From assembly GCA_029051525.1 (NCBI GenBank), contig JAIDKG010000077.1:1-46405 (forward strand): DNA of 46,405 nt, given 5' to 3'. Origin of the DNA: Muribaculaceae bacterium (lineage in GTDB: Bacteria > Bacteroidota > Bacteroidia > Bacteroidales > Muribaculaceae). Below, one piece after another: positions 1 through 11,640 of this stretch; position 1 is the first letter of the stretch, and each line of letters starts with the position of its first letter. The notes below the pieces were generated by a model. It was not told where the DNA came from, made no database searches, and worked only from the letters and a program-made list of their open reading frames with translations. Position numbers and translations under genes: made by a program.

Positions 1-203
1 TTTTTCACTTGGTATGTGCCGATTAAATCTATCCAATTTTGATCTGTGCCTCAGAAAGGGACTTTTTCAGTGCCCTCACGCAGCGCCTGTAATTTTTTCT
101 GCAAAATTACAGACATCTCAGAAGATGGTCAATGTGTCATCGCGGAGACAGATACTGCGCACCTCTCTTTTTTTACCCCCACCCCCGGCAAGGGGGGCGG
201 CAG
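1..203. other. left-edge intergenic region, no gene seen
   Basis: I see no credible coding sequence here. Short open frames exist but have no recognisable family and cross regulatory structures. The region holds a perfect 10-bp hairpin (arms 87-96 and 103-112, 6-base loop) whose right arm overlaps a leftward promoter-like box, so it probably belongs to the control region of a gene beyond the left edge. Confidence 0.5.
102..132 (-). promoter_or_regulatory. promoter-like site, leftward, for a gene off the left edge
   Basis: Read on the minus strand, TAATTTTG lies at 109-102 and matches the Bacteroidetes -7 consensus TAnnTTTG. A TTG lies at 132-130, 20 bases upstream, at the -33 position. A transcript would start near 95 and run out of the window. 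The -7 box sits inside the arm of the hairpin 87-112. This is a motif match only. Confidence 0.4.
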
Positions 204-250
204 AAAAACAGATATCCCCGGCGGCATATCATATTGATGCCGCCGGGGAT
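204..250 (-). terminator. intrinsic terminator of nifJ
   Basis: A perfect 14-bp GC-rich stem (214-227 with 237-250, 9-base loop) lies about 50 bases beyond the nifJ stop codon. On the minus strand it is followed by a run of five T (204-208). This is a classic rho-independent terminator for leftward transcription. Confidence 0.85.
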
Positions 251-299
251 GCTGTATTATCCCGAAGGATATGTGAGTGAGTCTATTTCAGCGCCCTGA

Positions 300-3893
<3,594 letters not shown>

Positions 3894-3967
3894 AAGTATT
3901 TTAAGATTTTTTACTGTATGAAGTGAATATTCTATTTCTTCTTTATTTTTTCTCTACCTTCCCCTGT

Positions 3968-3984
3968 CGGGGTGACACACCCCG
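3968..3984 (-). other. hairpin in the nifJ leader
   Basis: A perfect 7-bp GC stem (3968-3974 with 3978-3984) with a 3-base loop lies in the presumed nifJ 5' untranslated region, between the promoter near 4020 and the start codon at 3893. It could affect mRNA stability or translation. It does not match a riboswitch class that I recognise. Confidence 0.35.
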
Positions 3985-4019
3985 GTGGCCAAGACTTATT
4001 CCGGCCTTTGGGAATTTTG

Positions 4020-4027
4020 CAAAGTTA
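4020..4027 (-). promoter_or_regulatory. -7 promoter box of nifJ
   Basis: On the minus strand this octamer reads TAACTTTG, an exact match to the Bacteroidetes -7 consensus TAnnTTTG. I find no clear TTTG at -33. A start site near 4012 would give a leader of about 120 bases ahead of nifJ. Confidence 0.5.
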
Positions 4028-4124
4028 CTAAAAAATCGCGTATTTTCCCCATTTCTCCACCCTTTTTCAGCTCTCTGTAGGAGCTTTTAACATCTTATTT
4101 ATAACCCATCTAAATAAGACTCCT

Positions 4125-5465
4125 TCACACTGCATCCAGATAACCCACCCTTCGCTTTTCGCCTTTGATTTTGCGGCTCCGGGCTGCTTCGATCACCGTT
4201 TTGGCAGCTTTGCGCATCACACTCACCAGACTGTAATGGTCAAACACTGCGATTTTACCCACATCACCAGGCTCCACGCCACACTCTTTGACGATAAATC
4301 CGAGTATATCGCCGCGAGAGAGTTTTTCGCGGCGCCCGGCCGAGATGTAGAGCACTTCGTAGGGGGAGGTGAGCACCCCTGCGGGCTCTTTTTCGGGCAC
4401 ATAGGGGGAGTCGGCTTCCATGTATTCTTTCAGTTCTTCATCGGGGCCGAGCAGTAGATACACATCTCCTTCATTGGCCACTCGCGCCGTGCGGCCATTG
4501 CGGTGGGTATAGGCTTCGGCCGAGAGGGGAAGATGATAATGCACCACATTGCGCACACCCTCTATATCGAGGCCGCGCGCTGCAAGGTCGGTGGCCACGA
4601 GTATGGGGCGCGCCCCGCAATTGAAGGCCTGCAGTGCCGATTCGCGCCGGCGCTGGTCGAGAGCGCCGTGATAAAGCACACAGGCCACTCCCTCTTTGCG
4701 CAGAAACTGCGCCACCCGCTCGGCACTCTCGCGGTGATTCACGAAGATAATGGTGCGTTCAGGGCCTTCGGGCCGGCTGATGGAGCGAAGCAACCGCAGA
4801 AGGGTGTCGAGTTTGTCGCGCCCGTCGCTTCTCACGCTTCTCACTCTCATGCGGCGCCGCAACTGACGGTTGCTGTCGAGAAAGTCGAGCACCTGAGGAT
4901 CTTTGACGGGAAGGAAGTCGGGTATCGAGGCTGCATCGGTGGCCGAGGTGAGGATTATGCGACTCAGATTCTTCATATGTTTCACGATCTTGGCCATCTC
5001 CTCCTCAAATCCGAGTTCGAGCGATTTGTCAAATTCGTCGAGCACCAGTATCCTCACCGGCATCACATCCACATTGCGGCGCTTTATGTGGTCGAGAAGC
5101 CGGCCGGGGGTGGCCACAATGATATCGGGAGTCACATTGAGGGAATTTACCTCATCCTCCACATTATGGCCGCCATAGAGTGCCACCACGCGGAAGGGGC
5201 CGCTTATGTCGCGGAGCACACCCGCTATCTGTGTCACCAGCTCGCGGCTGGGGGCTATCACAACCGCCTGCACGCGCCCCGTAGGGTCTTTGAGCATCTT
5301 GAGCAGCGGCACACCGAATGCCACTGTCTTGCCGCTGCCGGTGGGCGACAGCAATATGATGTCGCGTTTCTCGGCGCCGGCCTGGAGCATCTTCTCCTGC
5401 ATCGGATTGAGAGTCTCAATCCCTTGGCGCGAGGCGAGCAACGCGCGTATTTCTTTCTCTTTCAT
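4125..5465 (-). CDS. DEAD-box RNA helicase with DbpA-type RNA-binding domain
   Basis: This is an ATP-dependent RNA helicase, probably acting in ribosome assembly. Numbering from the chosen start (446 residues): motif I SPTGSGKT at 40-47, Ia PSRELV, Ib TPGRLL, motif II DEFD at 143-146, motif III TSAT at 173-176, motif V ATDLAARGLD, and motif VI HRNGRTAR at 321-328. The last 75 residues resemble the DbpA RNA-binding domain (start LYISAGRREKL, then GDILGFIVKECG and IKGEKRR). In E. coli DbpA that domain directs the enzyme to 23S rRNA hairpin 92. Motif II is DEFD rather than DEAD. An upstream in-frame ATG at 5528 would add 21 residues encoded by AT-rich, promoter-like sequence, so I prefer 5465. 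The gene lies 106 bases downstream of recG on the same strand. Confidence 0.9.
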   Translation of the reverse strand: MKEKEIRALLASRQGIETLNPMQEKMLQAGAEKRDIILLSPTGSGKTVAFGVPLLKMLKDPTGRVQAVVIAPSRELVTQIAGVLRDISGPFRVVALYGGHNVEDEVNSLNVTPDIIVATPGRLLDHIKRRNVDVMPVRILVLDEFDKSLELGFEEEMAKIVKHMKNLSRIILTSATDAASIPDFLPVKDPQVLDFLDSNRQLRRRMRVRSVRSDGRDKLDTLLRLLRSISRPEGPERTIIFVNHRESAERVAQFLRKEGVACVLYHGALDQRRRESALQAFNCGARPILVATDLAARGLDIEGVRNVVHYHLPLSAEAYTHRNGRTARVANEGDVYLLLGPDEELKEYMEADSPYVPEKEPAGVLTSPYEVLYISAGRREKLSRGDILGFIVKECGVEPGDVGKIAVFDHYSLVSVMRKAAKTVIEAARSRKIKGEKRRVGYLDAV

Positions 5466-5571
5466 CTGGGTTATTTTATTTAAGAGCGCTCTAATTATAT
5501 CAACGCTTTTACCATCTCTTTTGCTCATTGCGCCATGACAGGGGCACCATCATTTACCTCGGCGACTGTCT

Positions 5572-7716
5572 TCAGGATATGAGCGACCAGTCGACACTAT
5601 GGTCGAAGCGGCGAGTCAATTCGGAGGCAAGGATGCGGAGCGAGTCCACATCGAGCGGGAGGGCCGAGGGGCGATGCTCCGTGACCTCGGTCTGGCCGGT
5701 AATCACCGGATTGCCGGAGAGCACATCTTCGGCCGTGTCGCGGGCGCATTGCACTATCTGGCCGTCGGTGGCCAGATTGGCGATGCGCAGGTTGAAGGCT
5801 ATGCCGCTCTGCTGGGTGCCCTCCATATCGCCGGGACCGCGCAGTTTGAGGTCGGCCTCGCTCACCAGGAATCCGTCGGTGGTCTCGGTCATGATGTGCA
5901 GCCGCTTGCGAGTGGGTGCGGCGATCCGCTCTTTGGTCATCAGTATACACCAGCTGCGGTCGGCTCCGCGCCCTACGCGCCCGCGCAACTGATGAAGCTG
6001 CGACAATCCGAAGCGCTCGGCATTCTCAATCACCATCACTGTGGCATTGGGCACATTCACACCTACTTCAATCACCGTGGTGGCCACCATGATCCGACTC
6101 TTCCCCTCTACGAATTTCTGCATCTGGTATTCCTTCTCGGCCGGCTTCATCTTCCCGTGCACGAAACTCACCTCGACGCCGCTGAAGGTTTCGCGCACCC
6201 TCTCGAGTCCCTCTTCAAGACTACGCAAATCGAGTTTCTCATTCTCTTTGATGAGGGGATACACGATGTAGATCTGTCGCCCCTCGCGGAGCTGCTGCCA
6301 TATGTGGCGGTTCACCTCGCCGCGATTGCCATCGTAGCGGAGCCAGGTCTCTATCGGTTTGCGACCGGGGGGGAGCTCGTCGATTACCGACACGTCGAGG
6401 TCGCCGTATAGTGTCATGGCGAGCGTGCGCGGTATCGGGGTGGCGGTCATCACAAGCACATGTGGCGGGATTTTCCCTTTGCTCCACATTCTGGCGCGCT
6501 GGGCCACTCCGAATCGATGCTGCTCATCGATCACGGCAAGGCCGAGGTTTGAGAATTCCACCTTCTCTTCGAGCAGGGCATGGGTGCCCACGATTATGTG
6601 TATCTCTCCGCTGAGGAGCCCCTCATGTATCAGGCGTCGCTCTTTGGCGCGGGTGCTGCCGGTGAGCAGGGCGGTGCGCAACCCTATGCGTGCCCCCCAG
6701 GCGGAGATGGTCTCGTAGTGCTGCCCGGCCAGTATCTCGGTGGGAGCCATCAGGCATGACTGAAAGCCATTGTCGGCACTCATGAGCATCGACATGAATG
6801 CCACCATCGTCTTGCCGCTCCCCACATCACCCTGGAGCAGACGGTTCATCTGGCGCCCGGTGCGCATATCGGCGCGGATCTCGCGCAGCACCCTCTTCTG
6901 GGCTCCCGTAAGCTCGAAGGGTATGCACTCGCTGTAGTAGCGGTTGAAGTAATCACCTATGTGGCCGAACATATGCCCCTGCAGCTGGCGGCTGCGCTTG
7001 CGGGCGTAGCGCAGTATCTGGAGCTCGAGATAGAAGAGCTCCTCAAATTTCATCCGCTCTCTGGCTTTGCGCAGCAGGGTGGCGTCTTCGGGGAAGTGGA
7101 GCGCACGGAATGTCTCCTGCACTCCGGGGAATCCGTAGCGGCTGCGGATCGCCTCCGGAAGGGTCTCGGCAAGCTGGCCGAACCGGGGATGAGCCAGAAG
7201 ATTGCGCATGGCAGTCTGCACCACCCGCTGTGTGATGCCGCGCTTGCGCATGGTCTCTGTAAGACTGTAGACACCCTGCAAGCCTGTGGGTGGGCGCTCG
7301 GGGTCGTATTTCTCTATCTCGGGGTGCACGAATTGCCAGTTGCCGCTGTAGATGGAGGGTTTGCCGAAAAGCACATACACCACCCCGGTGCGATAAATCT
7401 CGCTGATCTTTTTTATTCCTGCAAACCACATCACATCCACCATCCTCTCGCCGTCGGTGAATATGCCGCGCAGACGCTGGCTGCGCCCTTCACCTTCGGT
7501 GATGAAATTGATGAAATGGCCGCGCACCTGAATCAGGGGCATCTCCCCCTGAAACTCGGCTATACGGTAGAATTTACTGCGGTCCACATACCGGAAGGGA
7601 TAGTATTCCAGCAGGTCGCGGAAGCTTACGATCTGCAGTTCGGAGGCAAGGAGTTTGGCGCGGGCCTCCCCTATCCCTTTGAGGTATTTTATTTCGGTAT
7701 CTTCAAATCTGTCCAT
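5572..7716 (-). CDS. recG: ATP-dependent DNA helicase RecG
   Basis: RecG is a superfamily 2 branch-migration helicase that remodels stalled replication forks and Holliday junctions. The 714-residue protein has the usual length. It shows an N-terminal wedge/OB-fold region (about 60-160), Walker A GDVGSGKT at 296-303, the DEQH box at 397-400, TATPIPRT, and a C-terminal helicase domain with ATTVIEVGVNVPNA and QLRGRVGRG, which are typical of RecG and Mfd. The start overlaps the end of ispD by 14 bases, so the two are translationally coupled and belong to one minus-strand operon with the helicase gene downstream. Confidence 0.97.
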   Translation of the reverse strand: MDRFEDTEIKYLKGIGEARAKLLASELQIVSFRDLLEYYPFRYVDRSKFYRIAEFQGEMPLIQVRGHFINFITEGEGRSQRLRGIFTDGERMVDVMWFAGIKKISEIYRTGVVYVLFGKPSIYSGNWQFVHPEIEKYDPERPPTGLQGVYSLTETMRKRGITQRVVQTAMRNLLAHPRFGQLAETLPEAIRSRYGFPGVQETFRALHFPEDATLLRKARERMKFEELFYLELQILRYARKRSRQLQGHMFGHIGDYFNRYYSECIPFELTGAQKRVLREIRADMRTGRQMNRLLQGDVGSGKTMVAFMSMLMSADNGFQSCLMAPTEILAGQHYETISAWGARIGLRTALLTGSTRAKERRLIHEGLLSGEIHIIVGTHALLEEKVEFSNLGLAVIDEQHRFGVAQRARMWSKGKIPPHVLVMTATPIPRTLAMTLYGDLDVSVIDELPPGRKPIETWLRYDGNRGEVNRHIWQQLREGRQIYIVYPLIKENEKLDLRSLEEGLERVRETFSGVEVSFVHGKMKPAEKEYQMQKFVEGKSRIMVATTVIEVGVNVPNATVMVIENAERFGLSQLHQLRGRVGRGADRSWCILMTKERIAAPTRKRLHIMTETTDGFLVSEADLKLRGPGDMEGTQQSGIAFNLRIANLATDGQIVQCARDTAEDVLSGNPVITGQTEVTEHRPSALPLDVDSLRILASELTRRFDHSVDWSLIS

Positions 7717-8467
7717 CGGTCGTACCGTCGAGCCGCATGCGGAGCAGTGTGCCGGCTATGAGAAAATCGGAGGGATGAGTCACTTTGAGATTGCTCTCTT
7801 CTCCGCGGTATAGATGTATGCGGTGGCCGGCGGCCTCGGCCACGGAGGCATCGTCGGTATATGCGGAGAGGTCGCCGCCTCGGCTATAGCAGTCGCGCAA
7901 GAGGGTGTAGTGGAATATCTGGGGGGTCTGCACCTCTACATATCGGTTGCGGGCCACACTTCGGCTCTCCCTATCCTCGATGGGGAGCGACGGCTGGGCC
8001 ACTTCGCGCAGCGAACTCACCGGCTCTACGGCGGGTATGGCTCCGCAGCCTGAGCGAAGCGCGGCCAGACCGCGGCGTATCATCTCGGGGCTCACCAAGG
8101 GGCGAGCACCATCGTGCACGAGCACCACACTTTCGGCCACCTCGGCGGCGTCGGCGCCTCGGTCGGCAAGGATGTCGCGCACGGTGAGCAGACCGTTGGC
8201 CACCGATTCCGGACGCGATCTCCCGCCGCAACTCAGCGTGAAGGGTATCCGGTCGGCCTCGGGAAGGGCGTCGCAGAGTATCTGCCAGTCGTCGAAGTAG
8301 CCCGGATGCACCACCAGCACCATCTCTATCTCGGGGTCGGCCCGGCGGAAGGCCTGCATCGACCACCACACCACCGGGCGGCCGCATAGGGGCTGGAATT
8401 GTTTGGGCAAATCGCCTCCGGCACGACTTCCGGTGCCTCCGGCAAGTATGATTGCGAATTTTCTCAT
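7703..8467 (-). CDS. ispD: 2-C-methyl-D-erythritol 4-phosphate cytidylyltransferase
   Basis: IspD joins CTP to methylerythritol phosphate, the third step of the non-mevalonate isoprenoid pathway. The N-terminal nucleotide-binding signature GGTGSRAGGDLPKQ lies at residues 10-23. The conserved segments VLVHDGARPLV and VQTPQIF follow, and near the C-terminus comes DDASVAEAAGHRI. At 254 residues it is slightly longer than the common 225-240. The 3' end overlaps the recG start by 14 bases. No other pathway gene is in the window. Confidence 0.95.
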   Translation of the reverse strand: MRKFAIILAGGTGSRAGGDLPKQFQPLCGRPVVWWSMQAFRRADPEIEMVLVVHPGYFDDWQILCDALPEADRIPFTLSCGGRSRPESVANGLLTVRDILADRGADAAEVAESVVLVHDGARPLVSPEMIRRGLAALRSGCGAIPAVEPVSSLREVAQPSLPIEDRESRSVARNRYVEVQTPQIFHYTLLRDCYSRGGDLSAYTDDASVAEAAGHRIHLYRGEESNLKVTHPSDFLIAGTLLRMRLDGTTDGQI

Positions 8468-8572
8468 AATTTCTTTATGGATTCGAGGATGATACTGAAG
8501 AGGTGGAGAGGGGGGCGGGGAAGGTGGATGTGAGGAGAAGCGTAGCCTCGAAACGGCCTCACCCTCTCAACG

Positions 8573-8654
8573 ACGATGACCGGGGCTGCCATCCTCCCCC
8601 CCCTCTTGCCGATCAGAATCGCGGGGGGGAGGTGATGGCGGCGCCGGTCATTGT
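8573..8654. repeat. large imperfect inverted repeat between fabG and ispD
   Basis: Arms 8573-8602 and 8623-8654 pair over nearly 28 bp with one G:G mismatch, G:T pairs and two small bulges. The inner stem is a block of seven C against seven G, around a 20-base loop. The structure lies in the 276-base gap between the fabG stop and the ispD start, both read leftward. No T run follows on either strand, so it is not an ordinary intrinsic terminator. It could be a processing, stability or attenuation element. No credible gene occupies this gap. Confidence 0.6.
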
Positions 8655-8743
8655 GCCGAAGCATGATTCCGGTCTGCGCCGGGGGCGGCAGCCCCTGCGG
8701 CGAAGGCCTCACGTAGGGTCGATAGGATGGGGTGCGGGGCTGA

Positions 8744-9490
8744 TTACATGTTCATGCCGCCATCCACCTGAATCACCTGACCGGTGACATAGCTCGAGAG
8801 GTCGGATGCAAGGAATGTGGCCACATTGGCGATATCCTCTACCTGACCGCCGCGACGCAGGGGGATTTTGCTTACCCAGTCTTTGCGCACATCATCGGGG
8901 AGCGCAGCTGTCATTGCAGTCTCGATAAAGCCGGGGGCGATGGCGTTGGCGCGGATACCGCGAGAGCCTACCTCCTGGGCGATGCTCTTGGCCAGAGCGA
9001 TCAGACCGGCCTTGGAAGCGGCATAGTTGGACTGACCGGCATTGCCATGCACACCTACCACCGATGCCATATTGATGATCGAACCGGATTTCTGGCGCAT
9101 CATGATGGGGAGCACTGCATGGATGAAGTTGAAGGCCGATTTGAGGTTTACGGCGATCACGGCATCCCACTGAGCCTCGGTCATGCGGAGCATAAGGCCA
9201 TCTTTGGTGATACCGGCATTGTTGACGAGGATATCGATCTTGCCGAAGTCCTTCTTCACCTCTGCCACCACCTCTTCGGTCTGTGCATAGTCGGCGGCAT
9301 TGCTGGCATAGCCTTTGCATTTCACACCGAGAGCCTCGATCTCTTTTACTGTCTGCTCGCCGTTCTCGTCGATCACGAGATCGGTGAAGGCGATATCGGC
9401 ACCTTCGGCTGCAAATTTCAGAGCAAGGCCTTTGCCTATGCCTCGGGCGGCACCTGTGATAAGGGCCACCTTACCTTCAAGAAGTTTCAT
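8744..9490 (-). CDS. fabG: 3-oxoacyl-[acyl-carrier-protein] reductase
   Basis: FabG is the NADPH-dependent short-chain dehydrogenase that reduces 3-ketoacyl-ACP in fatty-acid elongation. The 248-residue protein has the Rossmann motif TGAARGIG at 12-19, NNAG at 90-93, and the catalytic set Ser143, Tyr156 and Lys160 (YAASK). It ends in VIQVDGGMNM, the FabG-type C-terminus. It lies 62 bases downstream of a KAS III gene, which supports the fatty-acid role over other short-chain dehydrogenase roles. Confidence 0.93.
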   Translation of the reverse strand: MKLLEGKVALITGAARGIGKGLALKFAAEGADIAFTDLVIDENGEQTVKEIEALGVKCKGYASNAADYAQTEEVVAEVKKDFGKIDILVNNAGITKDGLMLRMTEAQWDAVIAVNLKSAFNFIHAVLPIMMRQKSGSIINMASVVGVHGNAGQSNYAASKAGLIALAKSIAQEVGSRGIRANAIAPGFIETAMTAALPDDVRKDWVSKIPLRRGGQVEDIANVATFLASDLSSYVTGQVIQVDGGMNM

Positions 9491-9552
9491 AACTGTAGTT
9501 TGTTTGTTTATTTGGTTCTGTGTTGTAGCTTATTCTGTGGATGGTGGCGCGA

Positions 9553-10497
9553 TCAGAAGCGCACGAGCATCGCGCCGCAGCTGTAGCCGCCACCGAATAC
9601 CATAAGAGCAGCCAGGTCATCCTTCGCGAAGTCGCCACGGTGCTGCGCCAGCACGAGCGGGGCCGAGGCCGAACCGGTGTTGCCCAGTTGCTCGATGTTG
9701 TTGAGGAAGCGCTCCATGGGGAGGTCAAGCTGATGAGCCACCTGGGCCACGATGCGCTTGTTGGCCTGATGGCAGATCACATTGCGCAGATCCTCCTTGC
9801 GCAGCCCATGCGCATCGAGCACATTCTGCAGCGAATAGACCATATAGCGGCAGGCGTGGATAAATACATCGCGGCCGTCGGGCATGGTGATACCATCCTC
9901 CTTCGGACGAAGGCGCACCCCGTCGGGGCCTTTACCCACATTGCCCAGCCCCTCGGTGAAAATCTCCACCACCTCGATATCGCTGTCGCTCTGTCGCTCC
10001 TTGCTCACGAAGTAGGCCACGGCGGCATCGCCCCAGAGGTGTCCGCTCTTGGGGTCTTCCTCATGGCTGTAGTAGGTGTTATGCTCGCTGCATATCACCA
10101 GAGCCTTTGTGGCCTTTCCTGAAGCGAAGTAACCCTCCACGACCTCCATGCCATTGATAAAAGATGAGCATGCGGCCGAGCAATACAGAGCCTTGGCCCC
10201 ATTGATGCCGAAATGGCGCTGAGCCACATGAGCCATAGTGCCCACCGTGTCGTATACGCTATAGGAGGCGGCCACTATCAGATCCACATCCTTTATATCG
10301 TAGGGAAGCTGAGGGAGCGCATTCTCAATGGCCTCGATTCCCATTGTGTCGCTGTTTTCGCCGACTCCGGCCTTGGAGCGCGTCAGTATCCCTGTGCGCT
10401 GCTCAATCCAATCGGCCGTAAGCCCGTTAACGTCAAGGAAGTGGGCGTTGTCGACCCTCCCTTCCGGAATATAGAATCCTGTGGCGTTAATATACAT
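9553..10497 (-). CDS. 3-oxoacyl-ACP synthase III family protein (FabH-like)
   Basis: This is a thiolase-fold condensing enzyme of the KAS III family, which primes fatty-acid synthesis by condensing acyl-CoA with malonyl-ACP. The 314-residue protein carries the catalytic triad Cys110 (YCSAACSSF), His243 (ICHQANKR) and Asn273 (LGNTGSAS). The early segment WIEQRTGI is typical of FabH. It lies between a TetR regulator and fabG on one strand. It may be a second, specialised FabH rather than the housekeeping copy, because it is not next to the usual plsX or rpmF genes. Substrate preference cannot be read from the sequence. Confidence 0.85.
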   Translation of the reverse strand: MYINATGFYIPEGRVDNAHFLDVNGLTADWIEQRTGILTRSKAGVGENSDTMGIEAIENALPQLPYDIKDVDLIVAASYSVYDTVGTMAHVAQRHFGINGAKALYCSAACSSFINGMEVVEGYFASGKATKALVICSEHNTYYSHEEDPKSGHLWGDAAVAYFVSKERQSDSDIEVVEIFTEGLGNVGKGPDGVRLRPKEDGITMPDGRDVFIHACRYMVYSLQNVLDAHGLRKEDLRNVICHQANKRIVAQVAHQLDLPMERFLNNIEQLGNTGSASAPLVLAQHRGDFAKDDLAALMVFGGGYSCGAMLVRF

Positions 10498-10568
10498 GTC
10501 ACTTCACTTTTAAATTATCATTTACTTTTCTGCATCTTCCGGCAGCGAGTATATCAGGTCTGAATCTC

Positions 10569-11153
10569 TCAGCGCTTTACTATCCCCTGAAGCACCAGAT
10601 TAGAGAAATACTCAGCCAGCATTTCCTGATCTATACCTTTGTCCGACAGGGAGTCGCGTATATAGGTCACATCGAGCCCCTGGATCATATGAGTGATGAT
10701 CACCGAAGTGTGGTTGAGATCTGACAGTTGAAATTCACCCTTCTCCACACCCTCTTCAAGTATCTCGCGCAGCAGGGCAATCTCCTTTTTGGAAATCATC
10801 TTGCGGGCACGGTCCACTTTGAGGAAGTCGCGGAAGAAACCTGCCCGCAGCGACCCGTTGCGCGATACAAGCTCTCGCATCGTCTCCAACCTCACTGCCA
10901 CATATTCGCGGAGCTTCTCTTCGGCCGAAATCGGTCGAGCCACAATCAGACGCAGATTCATCAGCAGTTTGTCCGATTCACTCTCCACGACGGCATTGTA
11001 GATGTCGCGCTTGTTCTTGAAGTAGGTGTAGATGGTGCGTCGCCCCTTGTCGGAAGCGGAAGCTATATCATTCATAGTGGTATTCTCCACACCCTTGCGG
11101 GCGAAGAGCTGACGGGCTACTTCGATGAATTTATCTCTCGTTTTCGACACCAT
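10569..11153 (-). CDS. TetR/AcrR family transcriptional regulator
   Basis: The 194-residue protein has an N-terminal TetR helix-turn-helix (about residues 5-50) that includes ARQLFARKGVENTTMNDIA and the hallmark RRTIYTYFKNKRDIYNAV. The C-terminal two thirds are the usual variable all-helical ligand-binding domain. It lies 71 bases upstream of the KAS III gene on the same strand and probably controls this small lipid cluster, perhaps sensing acyl-CoA or a fatty acid. The ligand is inference from context. Confidence 0.9.
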   Translation of the reverse strand: MVSKTRDKFIEVARQLFARKGVENTTMNDIASASDKGRRTIYTYFKNKRDIYNAVVESESDKLLMNLRLIVARPISAEEKLREYVAVRLETMRELVSRNGSLRAGFFRDFLKVDRARKMISKKEIALLREILEEGVEKGEFQLSDLNHTSVIITHMIQGLDVTYIRDSLSDKGIDQEMLAEYFSNLVLQGIVKR

Positions 11154-11230
11154 AGGCGTGATCTGGGGGATTGTACTCTCCTCTCTGGCGGATTTCCGTC
11201 AAATCGGAGGGGGGATTGAACTTCAAATTA

Positions 11231-11238
11231 CAAATTTA
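11231..11238 (-). promoter_or_regulatory. -7 promoter box of the TetR-KAS III-fabG cluster
   Basis: On the minus strand the octamer reads TAAATTTG, matching TAnnTTTG. A TTG lies at 11264-11262, 23 bases upstream, somewhat farther than the ideal 19-21. It stands about 78 bases ahead of the TetR start codon. Confidence 0.45.
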
Positions 11239-11430
11239 CTAACTTTTTTGGATTCACTACACAACTATTTCCATTTTGTGCAAAAAAATTTCTACTCTTC
11301 TCTCCCCTACCCTCGCTCACACTCCCGGCAGGTGCTGATTGTGGCCATCCACTCCATTTATATATACCGCTATATATCAGACACTTGCCATTCTTTAACA
11401 TTTTTTCACACAAATTTCTCCTCAAAAAAC

Positions 11431-11461
11431 TTGCACATCGCTGAAAAATGTAGTAACTTTG
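11431..11461 (+). promoter_or_regulatory. promoter of tRNA-fMet
   Basis: TTG at 11431-11433 and TAACTTTG at 11454-11461 match the Bacteroidetes -33 and -7 elements with about 20 bases between them. The tRNA begins 13 bases beyond the -7 box, so the transcript leader is only a few bases. Confidence 0.65.
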
Positions 11462-11473
11462 CACTCGCAACAC

Positions 11474-11545
<72 letters not shown>

Positions 11546-11553
11546 CTAAATAA

Positions 11554-11584
11554 GGTCTCAGATTTCTCTGAGACCTTTTCTTTT
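11554..11584 (+). terminator. intrinsic terminator of tRNA-fMet
   Basis: A perfect 9-bp stem (11554-11562 with 11567-11575, 4-base loop) is followed by TTTTCTTTT. It lies 8 bases after the tRNA 3' end. Confidence 0.9.
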
Positions 11585-11620
11585 ATACCCTTCCGAGAGG
11601 GAGGAGCCCCCCCCCTAAAG

Positions 11621-11640
11621 CGCTCAGAGTAATCTGAGCG
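11621..11640. repeat. hairpin bordering the left end of the 9-bp array
   Basis: A perfect 8-bp inverted repeat (11621-11628 with 11633-11640, loop GTAA) made from the same CTCTGAG-type sequence as the array. It is the only place where the core appears inverted. Its right arm is the imperfect first unit of the array. Confidence 0.7.

Noticed and set aside
8464-8712. 82-codon leftward frame between fabG and ispD
   Set aside because: It runs through the large inverted repeat, is Pro/Arg rich as expected of GC-rich non-coding DNA, and matches no family.
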